Positions 15,518 through 23,990 of a stretch of DNA of 64,000 bases are shown here, one piece after another. This DNA comes from JABDQW01 sp942492025 (GTDB taxonomy: Bacteria; Pseudomonadota; Gammaproteobacteria; SZUA-229): NCBI GenBank assembly GCA_942492025.1, contig CALODJ010000012.1, forward strand, positions 124,001 to 188,000. Direction: 5' to 3'. The notes under the pieces are model-generated. The model was given only the letters and a program-made list of their open reading frames with translations, had not been told where the DNA came from and made no database searches. The first letter of the stretch is position 1; every line of letters starts with the position of its first letter. Position numbers and translations under genes: made by a program.

Positions 15518-16992
15518 GGCGCATTCACGCCCAGCAAGCCGACGGCGCTATCAGCTACGTTCACAGTCAGCTCGGTATTGATACCAAAGTATAGATTGGC
15601 CAATACCAGGGTCCACATCGGCAGCAGTAATGAGACAGGCGCTTCTTTCACTTCCACGATCGAGTCCGAAGCCGGGCGAAAGAACATGACTTCGATAATT
15701 TTCCACATGTAGATCACTGCCAGCAGTGATCCCAGCAGAATGACGAGTGTGATCAGCCATGACTGCTGTTCAATCGCTGCCAGTACCAGGTACCATTTGC
15801 TAATGAATCCGGCGGTACCTGGAATGCCTATCAGGCTTAGACCGGCGATAAATATGGCCGTAAACGTCCAGGGCATTCGTCGGCCCAGGCCATTGAGCTC
15901 TTCCAGCCGGCTAGAGCCAACACGGTAAACAATGGCTCCGACGGCCATGAACAGCGCGCCTTTCATCAGTGCGTGATTGAACACATGCACCAGTGTTGCC
16001 GTCAGCCCCAACACGGAAGCGAATCCCATGCCCAGCACCATGTAACTGATCTGGGCGATGCTGGAGTAGGCCAGCAGGCGTTTGGCATCGGTCTGGAAGA
16101 TGGCCGAAATGGAAGCCATCACGACACCGACAACACCCAGCAACAGGAATATATGATCTGTTGGCGTAATGCTGACGAAGTCATTAGAGAACACGGTAAA
16201 CACCATACGCAGCATAATGTACACGGCTACTTTCGTTGCGGTAGCCGCAAGGAATACGCTGATGGCGGAAGGAGAATACGTATAGGCATTGGGCAGCCAC
16301 AAATGTAGTGGGAACAAAGCGAGCTTTAATGCGATACCCACCACAATAAAGGCGAAAGCGGTGTGTACCGTGCGATGATCCAGTATCGGGTGCAGGCGCT
16401 GGTTCAAATCGAGCATATTGAGTGTGCCGGTCTCCGCGTAAACAAGGCCGATACCGATCAGCAAAAAGGTCGCGCCGATCGTGCCCATAATCAGGTATTG
16501 ATATGCTGCGGTCAGCGCACGACGTTTCCTGCCCATCGCGATCAGGACATAAGAAGACAGCGAAGATATTTCCAGGAATACGAACAGGTTGAATACGTCC
16601 CCCGTCTGTACGATGCCCAGCAGGCCAACGAGGCAGAGCAGAAATGCGGAATAGAACAGTGCTGTCTTTTCTCGTGGGACCTCCATTTCAACACTGCGGA
16701 GGGCATAGGGCAGGGTGATGGCGGCTATGCCGGCGACGATGAGGGCAACCAAGGCATTCATCGGGTCGATCCGGTATTCAATGCCCCACGGTGGTGCCCA
16801 GCCACCCAGCTCATAACTGATAATGCTGCCATCCATGACGATGGACAATTGCCAGCTGGCGATGAACAGGCACACCCAGGTAACGCAGAGCGTGAATAAC
16901 CAGGGCAGCCGCCCATTCGGCAGCATCGCGGTTAGCGGTGCCGCCAGTAACGGTATCACGACCAGAAGCAGGCTCAGGTGCTGTTCTATCAC
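15514..16992 (-). CDS. mnhD: Mrp antiporter subunit D
   Basis: The protein has 492 residues and about 14 membrane helices and is the most typical MrpD of the cluster. Functional residues visible are Glu in LFVFLEISSLSSYVLIAMG, Lys in ALKLALFPLHLWLPNAYTYSPSAISVFLAATATK and the HVFNHALMKGALFM helix. It follows mnhC with a four-base overlap, the classical C-D order. It forms part of the proton/cation channel of a multi-subunit antiporter in the inner membrane. Confidence 0.9.
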   Translation of the reverse strand: MIEQHLSLLLVVIPLLAAPLTAMLPNGRLPWLFTLCVTWVCLFIASWQLSIVMDGSIISYELGGWAPPWGIEYRIDPMNALVALIVAGIAAITLPYALRSVEMEVPREKTALFYSAFLLCLVGLLGIVQTGDVFNLFVFLEISSLSSYVLIAMGRKRRALTAAYQYLIMGTIGATFLLIGIGLVYAETGTLNMLDLNQRLHPILDHRTVHTAFAFIVVGIALKLALFPLHLWLPNAYTYSPSAISVFLAATATKVAVYIMLRMVFTVFSNDFVSITPTDHIFLLLGVVGVVMASISAIFQTDAKRLLAYSSIAQISYMVLGMGFASVLGLTATLVHVFNHALMKGALFMAVGAIVYRVGSSRLEELNGLGRRMPWTFTAIFIAGLSLIGIPGTAGFISKWYLVLAAIEQQSWLITLVILLGSLLAVIYMWKIIEVMFFRPASDSIVEVKEAPVSLLLPMWTLVLANLYFGINTELTVNVADSAVGLLGVNAP

Positions 16993-17348
16993 AGAGACCG
17001 GTCCTGGTCGTGGATTTCATCTTCCTCGATTGTACCGTAGGCTTCTCTGATACGAACCACAAGCGCAAGGCCAAGTGCTGTGGTTGCGACACCGACGACG
17101 ATGGCGGTCAGGATCAATACGTGGGGCAACGGATTGGAATAGGTGATATAGCCTTCGGCGATTATCGGTGCAGTGCCTTGCTCGACATAGCCAATACTGA
17201 TGTAGAGCAAAAATACGGATGTCTGGAAAATATTGATACCGGCGATTTTTTTTATCAGGTTGCTGCGGCTGATCACGGTGTAGAAACCCGCCATCATGAG
17301 CAGGATAACGATCCAGTAATTGTAGTGCCCGAGGATGATATCGGTCAT
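16989..17348 (-). CDS. mnhC: Mrp antiporter subunit C (NuoK-like)
   Basis: The protein has 119 residues and three membrane helices. The middle helix and loop (IKKIAGINIFQTSVFLLYISIGYV) and the segment PLPHVLILTAIVVGVATTALGLAL are characteristic of MrpC/NuoK. The C-terminus is acidic. The gene overlaps both neighbours by four bases, indicating coupled translation. Confidence 0.9.
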   Translation of the reverse strand: MTDIILGHYNYWIVILLMMAGFYTVISRSNLIKKIAGINIFQTSVFLLYISIGYVEQGTAPIIAEGYITYSNPLPHVLILTAIVVGVATTALGLALVVRIREAYGTIEEDEIHDQDRSL

Positions 17349-17764
17349 GATCTTCCCCTGCCGGCAAAAGCGTAAAATATCATCAGCATCACAGAGCTAA
17401 CAGTGATGCCCACGCCCAGTTCGATCACCAGAATACCGATGTGCTGGCCTGCGGCCGGGTCGAGTGCCAGCCGATTATAATCGAGAAAATTGCCACCAAT
17501 GAGCAGAGTGACAACGCCGACACCGGCATAGATCAATACACCACAACTGGCAAGAATGCGCAGTACATAAGGTGGCAGGATCTCCTCGGTTGTTTTCAGG
17601 CCAAAAACCAGGGCATAAAAAATGAAGGCCACGCTCAGAATGACACCCGCCTGGAAACCGCCACCCGGACCATAGTCACCATGAAACTGCACGTAAAATG
17701 CAAACAGGGCGATCACAGGAAAAAGATATTTGGCGATGACCCGCAAAATCAGGTTGTGCTTCAT
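17345..17764 (-). CDS. mnhB: Mrp antiporter subunit B
   Basis: The protein has 139 residues and four membrane helices. The motif HGDYGPGGGFQAGVILSVAFI is diagnostic for MrpB. It is encoded after the detached MrpA C-terminal protein with a four-base overlap, and its stop overlaps the mnhC start. Confidence 0.9.
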   Translation of the reverse strand: MKHNLILRVIAKYLFPVIALFAFYVQFHGDYGPGGGFQAGVILSVAFIFYALVFGLKTTEEILPPYVLRILASCGVLIYAGVGVVTLLIGGNFLDYNRLALDPAAGQHIGILVIELGVGITVSSVMLMIFYAFAGRGRS

Positions 17765-18318
17765 CGCTCATCCTCGTGTTTGTATTTGCGCATCAGGCGT
17801 CCGCCAATCAGTAACATCACACCGATACCCGCGGTGAAGATGACCGTGACCTCACCGAGGGTGTCATAACCGCGGTAGCTGGCCAGTATCGCAGTAACGA
17901 TATTGGGCGCATGCGTGTCTTCCATGCTGTGTGCGATATAGTACGGCGCGATGTGCGTTTGCGCCGGAGACGCCGGGTCGCCAAATGAGGGAATGTCATA
18001 GGTGCCATAAACCAGCGCAGCACCGGTCACCAGTACCACGAGCAAGGGTAAGCGCGCGTGATGAGCGGGCCTCTTTTCCTCGTGATTACCGGTCAGCGCC
18101 AGTGTGGCTAGCATCAGTACGGTCGATATGCCGGCACCGACGGCGGCTTCAGTAAAGGCGACATCAGCCGCATCCATGACGACGAACAGGCCCGCCGAGT
18201 GTAGACTGAAAAGACCGAACAGCATGATGATCACGAACAGGTTGCGCATTCGGATAATGGCGAGCGCTGTGATTGCCAGAAACGCGAGCAAGGTAATGTC
18301 AATCAGGGTGTCAATCAA
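17761..18318 (-). CDS. Detached MrpA C-terminal part (MbhD/MbhE-like, DUF4040)
   Basis: The start is taken as TTG 18318: AGGGAG lies eight bases upstream and the codon overlaps the mnhG stop. The longer frame to 18426 would run back into mnhG. The 185-residue protein has an N-terminal DUF4040/MbhD-like hairpin (LFGLFSLHSAGLFVVMDAADVAFTEAAVGAGISTVL) and a C-terminal MbhE-like part ending in GYDTLGEVTVIFTAGIGVMLLIGG. In many Mrp systems these are fused to the C-terminus of MrpA. Here they are a separate gene, with antiporter-type subunits encoded further down. Confidence 0.8.
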   Translation of the reverse strand: MIDTLIDITLLAFLAITALAIIRMRNLFVIIMLFGLFSLHSAGLFVVMDAADVAFTEAAVGAGISTVLMLATLALTGNHEEKRPAHHARLPLLVVLVTGAALVYGTYDIPSFGDPASPAQTHIAPYYIAHSMEDTHAPNIVTAILASYRGYDTLGEVTVIFTAGIGVMLLIGGRLMRKYKHEDER

Positions 18319-18637
18319 GGTCGTTCTCCCTGTGATCCTGGTCGAGTAAGGGTTTGAGGTCGCCCAGCATAGCCGCATTTGCCAGTGCATGTGATGAAGT
18401 AGGGCTGCTGAAAAACAGAAATGCAAAAACCAGCAACAGTTTCAGGCTGGCAATACTCACACCTGTTTGCAGGGCAAGGCCAATCAAAAACAGGGCAGCA
18501 CAGAGGGTATCGGTCGTGCCTGCAGCATGCAGTCTTGAATAAAAATCCGGAAAACGATGGATGCCAATTCCGCCGGCTACACCCAGCAAGGCGCCAGCAG
18601 CGATAAAAATCCAGCTCAATATGTCAACCAATATCAT
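18311..18637 (-). CDS. mnhG: Mrp antiporter subunit G
   Basis: The protein has 108 residues and three membrane helices. The motif GIGIHRFPDFYSRLHAAGTTDT is the signature of MrpG/PhaG. The C-terminus is polar. It lies 17 bases after mnhF and overlaps the start of the DUF4040 gene. Confidence 0.9.
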   Translation of the reverse strand: MILVDILSWIFIAAGALLGVAGGIGIHRFPDFYSRLHAAGTTDTLCAALFLIGLALQTGVSIASLKLLLVFAFLFFSSPTSSHALANAAMLGDLKPLLDQDHRENDLD

Positions 18638-18654
18638 TGTTATACTCGCCCGTT

Positions 18655-18927
18655 CTAATCCTCGCCCGATGTATAAAAATTTCCCTGTTCGACAAGCTTT
18701 AATACAGCGACCACGCCGATAAAATTGATCAACGCATAGATCAGAGCGATATCGATCATTTCGGTGCGTCCTGATAGCACAGACAATACCGCGATCAGCA
18801 GCACCGTTTTGGTGCCGACCATATTGACCGCGAGGATCCGGTCATACAGTGTGGGTCCCAGAAACGCACGTGCCAGCGCGAGTCCAATGGTTACCAGGAT
18901 GGCTAGAGCGGCCACAGAAAGAATCAT
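18655..18927 (-). CDS. mnhF: Mrp antiporter subunit F
   Basis: The protein has 90 residues and three membrane helices. The segment RAFLGPTLYDRILAVNMVGTKTVLL is typical of MrpF/PhaF. The gene lies five bases after mnhE. Confidence 0.9.
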   Translation of the reverse strand: MILSVAALAILVTIGLALARAFLGPTLYDRILAVNMVGTKTVLLIAVLSVLSGRTEMIDIALIYALINFIGVVAVLKLVEQGNFYTSGED

Positions 18928-18932
18928 GGTGA

Positions 18933-19418
18933 TTATTCCGGGTAGTCCTTGGGAATGGCATTAGCAACCCGGCCGCTGGACAGATCTTGCGCGCCGTCCT
19001 TGCTCAACGAATGGACCGTAACTGAATCCTTGTTTAGATTAACGCTAACCGTACCCGGTGTCAGTGTGATGGAGTTGGCATAAATGACGCGGGAAAGATC
19101 CGTTTTCTGTGTCACGGGTAATTCAAACAGTTGCGGGCTTATATTTTTACCGGGTTTGAAGATGCGCTTGATGACATCAATATTGGCAGCAACAATTTCA
19201 CGTCCCAGGAAAAACCAGAAGCGCACCAGCAGGATTGTCATATGTGCGGGGTAGGTCTCGTGATCGATGACATCCATGCGGTGGGCGATATAGACCGTTA
19301 ACAGCGTGGATGCGACCCCCAGGGACAACATCAACGGTGTTAGATGGCCTGACAGCCCGAGCCATAGCGCAAACAACACAACGCCAAGGCTGACAATATG
19401 TTTAACCGGGTATTTCAT
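18933..19418 (-). CDS. mnhE: Mrp antiporter subunit E
   Basis: The protein has 161 residues, two or three N-terminal membrane helices and a cytoplasmic domain. The core ANSITLTPGTVSVNLNKDSVTVHSL is the conserved MrpE motif. It is the first gene of the antiporter operon, in the order E-F-G-(MbhD/E)-B-C-D-A/D-x-D. The 248-base gap to the divergent ATPase operon must hold promoters for both. No clear consensus is visible there. Confidence 0.9.
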   Translation of the reverse strand: MKYPVKHIVSLGVVLFALWLGLSGHLTPLMLSLGVASTLLTVYIAHRMDVIDHETYPAHMTILLVRFWFFLGREIVAANIDVIKRIFKPGKNISPQLFELPVTQKTDLSRVIYANSITLTPGTVSVNLNKDSVTVHSLSKDGAQDLSSGRVANAIPKDYPE

Positions 19419-19666
19419 GGTTATTCTTGAGTGATTGCTCTTGCAAGAGCCGGATTATAGCAACATCTCGCGGCCGATAGGTCGTATTGTTCAAGCAGAA
19501 AGTGATGTTGCGACACTGAGCAACCGAGGCGCTGGTGGTGAAGTGTGGGTCGCTGACTATCGCGATTGGCGCAAATTGACCGGCCGTTATCCGATATGGA
19601 CTTGCGCTAGTTTCAGGGTATCATACGGTTGTCTGACATTTCAGTGTCACTAATCAAAGGCAGGCC

Positions 19667-20023
19667 ATGAAAAACAACACGGCAAATGCATCTCCGCAGA
19701 CTGAACTGGCTATACAACAGGTGTTGCAGGCGGAGCGGGATGCCGAACGGGCCATTCAGGATTGTGAGCAAGACGCCCGCCAAATCATCCAAGAGGCCCA
19801 GCGCAGGGCGCAGAACATCAAATCACGAACCGACCAGCGTATTACCAACATGGAGATGCGCCACGGTCACCAGCTCGACCGGACCATCAAGTCGATCGAG
19901 CGGGAAGGTGACGTCGAACTCAGACTCGAAGCCGGTCAGCGCTATGATGCGGATACATTACGGACGGTGATCGAGTCCCTGGCAATGGAACTGTGCCAGG
20001 CTCGCACATCGGCCGAGGATTAG
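19667..20023 (+). CDS. V/A-type ATPase peripheral stalk subunit (G/H-like)
   Basis: The protein has 118 residues, is charged, and is predicted to be a long coiled coil (LAIQQVLQAERDAERAIQDC, then ARQIIQEAQRRAQNIK). This matches subunit G/H (AhaH/NtpF), which pairs with subunit E in the outer stalk. It is the first gene of the nine-gene ATPase operon. Assignment rests on position and helical character more than on strict motifs. Confidence 0.75.
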   Translation: MKNNTANASPQTELAIQQVLQAERDAERAIQDCEQDARQIIQEAQRRAQNIKSRTDQRITNMEMRHGHQLDRTIKSIEREGDVELRLEAGQRYDADTLRTVIESLAMELCQARTSAED

Positions 20024-20034
20024 TCGAAAAAGCG

Positions 20035-20817
20035 ATGGCAGGCGTTTCGACCATAGCCTACGCCCAGGCGCGTATACAGACACGTTACGGCGAGCGTGCG
20101 GACGCACGTCTATGGTTGAAACTGCACAATATTCAGGATCTCGGCAGTTACCTGCAGACGGCTCAACAAACCGCCTTGCGTCCCTGGGTGCTCGGGCTCA
20201 GTACATCCCACACCAGTCATGCGATCGAACTGGCCTTGCGCCAGAAGTACCGGCATCACGTCGACGAAGTGGCAGGCTGGATGCCCGGGGACTGGCAAGA
20301 ATCCATGCAATGGATCAAACGCCTGGCCGACCTGCCGGTATTGCAGTACCTGGCTGCCGGGGGTGAGCCGTTGCACTGGATGGCGTCCGATTCTGACATC
20401 AGCGGCTTCACCGGTGACGAACCCCTGCAGCGATTGCAGGCGATGCGACAGGCGGGTTACAGGGTTATGGTGGACACCTGGCAGCAGCGCAATTCCATAC
20501 TGTCAGGCTGGATCGCGCAATGGGACAGCATGCGACCAAAATCCGTATTTTTCGAGCGGGGTCTGCAAGCATTGGAAAAACTGTTGCATGAACAGCTGCG
20601 GCTGCAGACAAAACAGCAGGGGTTATCCTCGTCAGGCGATTACGACATCATGCTCGATCGTTTGCGCCTGATCTTTCGACGCTATGCTTTTCAGCCCGCT
20701 GCAGTGACTGCGTATCTTGTGATGATCGCGACGGATATCCACCGCGTTAGAAGCGACCTGATGCAGCGCCTGTTTTTCGTGCAAGGCAAGGCTGTCGCCG
20801 AGGGTCTGCCACAATGA
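20035..20817 (+). CDS. ntpC: V/A-type ATPase subunit C (AC39-like)
   Basis: The protein has about 260 residues and is helical and soluble. ATG 20035 lies 11 bases after the preceding stop. A GTG at 19993 would overlap the upstream gene and is less likely. Features fitting AC39/NtpC are the N-terminal YAQARIQTRYGERA and the C-terminal LRLIFRRYAFQPAAVTAYLVMIATDIHRVRSDL, where helix and ENI/D-R type residues contact the proteolipid ring. This subunit sockets the central stalk onto the membrane rotor. The stop overlaps the next start (ATGA). Confidence 0.8.
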   Translation: MAGVSTIAYAQARIQTRYGERADARLWLKLHNIQDLGSYLQTAQQTALRPWVLGLSTSHTSHAIELALRQKYRHHVDEVAGWMPGDWQESMQWIKRLADLPVLQYLAAGGEPLHWMASDSDISGFTGDEPLQRLQAMRQAGYRVMVDTWQQRNSILSGWIAQWDSMRPKSVFFERGLQALEKLLHEQLRLQTKQQGLSSSGDYDIMLDRLRLIFRRYAFQPAAVTAYLVMIATDIHRVRSDLMQRLFFVQGKAVAEGLPQ

Positions 20818-22643
20818 GCCTGCGCCCTGCCTACACGAGCTGGTTTGAGCTGCTCTGTACTCACGATGAGCTGACCGACATACTGGAAGCATTGGCGCAT
20901 ACTGGGACGATAGAGCTGGAGTTGCGCGATCATACACGGATGCAGATGGATCTGCAGGACCTGCAGCTGCGCCTGCATGAGTACACGCGACTGGCACGTT
21001 ACTATCACACACTGTGGCCGAAGGCCGATAGCGGCATGAGCCCTTTTGTCGGCAGTCCAGCCGAGATACTCGACAAGGCTTTGTCCTGCCTGTACGACTG
21101 GGAAAAACAGGTACAGCCCAAGCTGCATCGACTTGAGGTCGTCAAAAGCCGCCTGACGGAACTGCGGCTGCTGCATGACCTGCTGATCAGCGATGTAGCC
21201 AATGATCTGGATTACGATCTGCTGACGACGGCAGGTCCGGTGGTTTCTGCACGCCTGTTTCTGCTCCCCCATCGCAGCAGGCTGGAGAGCATACCTGATA
21301 CGATTCTGTGGAAAGAGCTATCGACACCCGGTCAGGATTATTTACTGCTGGTGGGTACCAACGACGACCTGGACGCTTTGACGGCCGAGCTGGCAACGAA
21401 AAAATACACCTACATTCATCTGTCACCCTTGCCGGCACATAGACAGGACGCGCTTGATGCCATCAACGACCGATTGATCCGGCTCGAGCACTACCTGCAA
21501 CAGTTGCAGCAGGAGATCGATGATCTTGCGGTGCGTTTCCATCTGGCGCAGGCGCTGGGTGAAATCAGTAGATTGCACTGGTTTTTGAACAACGTCACCA
21601 CCTTGCCAGCATCGAGCAATTTTGCCTGGATTACAGGCTGGACCAGTGACCGCGCTGGGCAGCAATTACGTCAAGCCCTGGAGCTGAAATGCAGTCATGC
21701 GATACTGCATTTTCCGCAAAATCCCGAAGGTACAAGGCCACCGATCATTTTGCAGAATCCGTGGTGGGCCAAACCGTTCGAGATCTTTGCCCGCATGCTC
21801 GGTATACCAGGCCATAATGAGGCTGATCCTAGCCGGATGCTGGCTCTGTTGGCGCCGCTGCTGTTTGGCTACATGTTCGGTGATGTGGGTCAGGGTTTCG
21901 TGCTGCTGCTGGCGGGGCTGCTTCTGCAAAAACGCTGGCCGCTGTTGCGCATACTGATTGCGAATGGCGCATCCGCTATGTTGTTCGGTTTTCTTTTTGG
22001 CAGCGTATTCGGGCGCGAGAATCTGATCCCGGCGCTGTGGTTGCATCCTGTCGCGCAGCCGCTGCCGGTGCTCGCGGTAGCGCTCGTTGCGGGCGTACTG
22101 GTCATCCTGCTTGGTATGGCCCTGAACGCTGTCGAGTCGAGCTGGCGCGGGGAATGGTTACGCTGGCTGCACGTTGAGGCGCCGGTTGTGTTGCTCTACA
22201 TCGGTATCATCTCGATGTTCTTGCTCGAGTCATCTGTGAGTCTGCTGATGATTGTCAGTGCCCTGACGTGGTACCTGATAGGTAATCTGCTGCTGGCAGG
22301 CGGCAGACTGCTCGCGCTGCTGACTGCAATCGCAAGACTGCTGGAAACCATGATGCAACTCGTGTTGAATACCGTCTCATTTGTTCGTGTCGGCGCGTTT
22401 GCACTTGCGCATGCGGGCCTGTCACTGGCATTTGTTATCATGGCCGACAGCACCGGTTCACTGGTTTCGGCATTACTGATCATGCTGCTGGGTAATGTGA
22501 TCGTGATTGTGCTCGAAGGTCTGGTCGTCAGCATTCAGACAACCCGATTGATCCTGTTCGAATTCTTTATCCGTTTCCTGCAGGCCGATGGGCGCGTATT
22601 CAAGCCGTTGACGGGTCCAGTTGCTGCGGCCATGAATCCTTGA
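20814..22643 (+). CDS. ntpI: V/A-type ATPase subunit I (a subunit)
   Basis: The protein has 609 residues. Residues 1 to about 310 are a soluble helical domain. The rest has seven or eight membrane helices, beginning with MLALLAPLLFGYMFGDVGQGFVLLLAGL, a conserved motif of subunit I. The helix LETMMQLVLNTVSFVRVGAFALAHAGLS carries the essential Arg. It forms the ion half-channels against the K ring. Confidence 0.9.
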   Translation: MSLRPAYTSWFELLCTHDELTDILEALAHTGTIELELRDHTRMQMDLQDLQLRLHEYTRLARYYHTLWPKADSGMSPFVGSPAEILDKALSCLYDWEKQVQPKLHRLEVVKSRLTELRLLHDLLISDVANDLDYDLLTTAGPVVSARLFLLPHRSRLESIPDTILWKELSTPGQDYLLLVGTNDDLDALTAELATKKYTYIHLSPLPAHRQDALDAINDRLIRLEHYLQQLQQEIDDLAVRFHLAQALGEISRLHWFLNNVTTLPASSNFAWITGWTSDRAGQQLRQALELKCSHAILHFPQNPEGTRPPIILQNPWWAKPFEIFARMLGIPGHNEADPSRMLALLAPLLFGYMFGDVGQGFVLLLAGLLLQKRWPLLRILIANGASAMLFGFLFGSVFGRENLIPALWLHPVAQPLPVLAVALVAGVLVILLGMALNAVESSWRGEWLRWLHVEAPVVLLYIGIISMFLLESSVSLLMIVSALTWYLIGNLLLAGGRLLALLTAIARLLETMMQLVLNTVSFVRVGAFALAHAGLSLAFVIMADSTGSLVSALLIMLLGNVIVIVLEGLVVSIQTTRLILFEFFIRFLQADGRVFKPLTGPVAAAMNP

Positions 22644-22676
22644 GACCTACAGACAAATTAAACCAGAGGAGCAGTT

Positions 22677-23030
22677 ATGAAAGTTAATCAAACCAAGGCG
22701 ATGTTCTGGTTGGGCCATTTTGGCTTCATTAGCGCTGCTGTTATGTTGGTAGTGTGGTTGACGCCGGCCTTTGCATCCGAGACGGCAGCAACAGCAACGA
22801 CACTGCCGGACGCTGCCATATCCTGGGGCTTTGTCGCGGCTGCGCTTGCCACCGGCTTGTCCGCTCTCGGTGCCGGTTTTGCGGTATCGAATGTCGGTAG
22901 TGCCGCAATAGGGGCAATGGCTGAGAAACCGGAGCTTCTGGGCCGAAGCCTTATCGTGATCGGGCTGGCGGAAGGTATCGCGATCTACGGTTTGATCGTA
23001 TCGATCCTGATACTCAATACCATCATTTAA
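22677..23030 (+). CDS. ntpK: V/A-type ATPase proteolipid subunit K (c ring)
   Basis: The protein has 117 residues. An N-terminal hydrophobic signal-like segment (about 10-33, ending AFAS) precedes one two-helix hairpin: SWGFVAAALATGLSALGAGFAV and LIVIGLAEGIAIYGLIVSILIL, with the ion-binding Glu in GLAEGIAIYG. It is a single-hairpin c subunit rather than the four-helix duplicated form. GAGGAG precedes the ATG. The first helix lacks an obvious Gln, so Na+ specificity cannot be claimed. Confidence 0.9.
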   Translation: MKVNQTKAMFWLGHFGFISAAVMLVVWLTPAFASETAATATTLPDAAISWGFVAAALATGLSALGAGFAVSNVGSAAIGAMAEKPELLGRSLIVIGLAEGIAIYGLIVSILILNTII

Positions 23031-23049
23031 ATGACTCTCCGGGTTCAGC

Positions 23050-23349
23050 ATGTCGGTCGCCGAATTCATAGGTGATGAAGTCACTGCCGCCGGTTACCGG
23101 CTGTGTGGTATTGATGTTCAGGTCGTTCAGGGCAGCAATGCCATGGCCCTGATAAGGCAGGCGTGTGAACGTGCGTCACTGGTGCTGGTCAGCGCTGGTG
23201 TCGCGCAACACATTCGTCGTGCCGACCTCGATCAGTTGCTAGTGAGCATTCAGCCGCCCGTGCTTGTCGTTCCCGATGTATGCGCTGGGCAGGAGGATGT
23301 TCCCGGCATCGTAGCGCGGATACACAAGCAACTGGGTATGCTCGAATGA
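23050..23349 (+). CDS. ntpG: V/A-type ATPase subunit F
   Basis: The protein has 99 residues with a Rossmann-like small fold. The N-terminal FIGDEVTAAGYRLCGIDV matches the subunit F pattern (xGDxxTxxGFRLAGI), and LVLVSAGVAQHIR matches the second conserved strand. It is part of the central rotor stalk with subunit D. The stop overlaps the start of the subunit E gene. Confidence 0.85.
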   Translation: MSVAEFIGDEVTAAGYRLCGIDVQVVQGSNAMALIRQACERASLVLVSAGVAQHIRRADLDQLLVSIQPPVLVVPDVCAGQEDVPGIVARIHKQLGMLE

Positions 23350-23990
23350 ACAATAACGCAGAAACAGAGAAGCAGCAGGCCGAGACGGTAGAGCATTTAC
23401 TCGGGATTGTGGTTGAAAATCGCGAGAAACGCTGTGCAGAAGTGCGCGAAAAGGCGTACCGGGAAGCACGCGAAATCCTCAAGCAGGCACATGCGCGCAA
23501 CCGTGCCCATATGCATCACCACATCGACGCATTGCGTGAAAAATACAGGCTGCGAGTATCGTCAGCAATCGCGCGCAACCAGACACACCTGCGACACCAG
23601 CACCAGAAAGATGATCGGGCGATACTCGATGTTGCCTGGCCAGTGCTGCGTCAATCCATGCTGGCGCTGTGGCATGAACCGGACACAAGGCGCATGTGGC
23701 TGGATGCATCCATTGCCGCCGCGGCCGCGAGATTGCGCGAGTACGGCGGTCGCATCGAGCACCCAAAGGATATGGGTGAAGACGACATGGCATGGATTAA
23801 ACAGCAGTTGCCTCACGGCAGCGGTCAGGCACCTGTATTTTCGGCAGAGGATACTATTGAAGCAGGCATTCGTATCATAGCTGACGGCACCGTGGTCGAT
23901 ACAACGCTGGAAGGTTTGTTGCACCACAAGAGTGCAATCGAAGCCACGATGATCGCACGTGTCAAACAGGGCATAGCCGGACATGAGTGA
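23346..23990 (+). CDS. ntpE: V/A-type ATPase subunit E
   Basis: ATG 23346 overlaps the previous stop (ATGA), and a longer frame to 23280 would lie inside the F gene. The 214-residue protein has a long N-terminal coiled coil, charged and rich in Glu, Arg, His and Ala, and a C-terminal globular part with GGIRI-like FSAEDTIEAGIRIIADGTVVDTTLEGLL, typical of subunit E. It forms the peripheral stalk with the 19667 product. Confidence 0.85.
   Translation: MNNNAETEKQQAETVEHLLGIVVENREKRCAEVREKAYREAREILKQAHARNRAHMHHHIDALREKYRLRVSSAIARNQTHLRHQHQKDDRAILDVAWPVLRQSMLALWHEPDTRRMWLDASIAAAAARLREYGGRIEHPKDMGEDDMAWIKQQLPHGSGQAPVFSAEDTIEAGIRIIADGTVVDTTLEGLLHHKSAIEATMIARVKQGIAGHE

Noticed and set aside
22677..23030. 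Claim that the V/A-ATPase is Na+-specific
   Set aside because: The K subunit has the essential Glu, but the Gln of known Na+ sites is not visible in the first helix. Specificity is left open.
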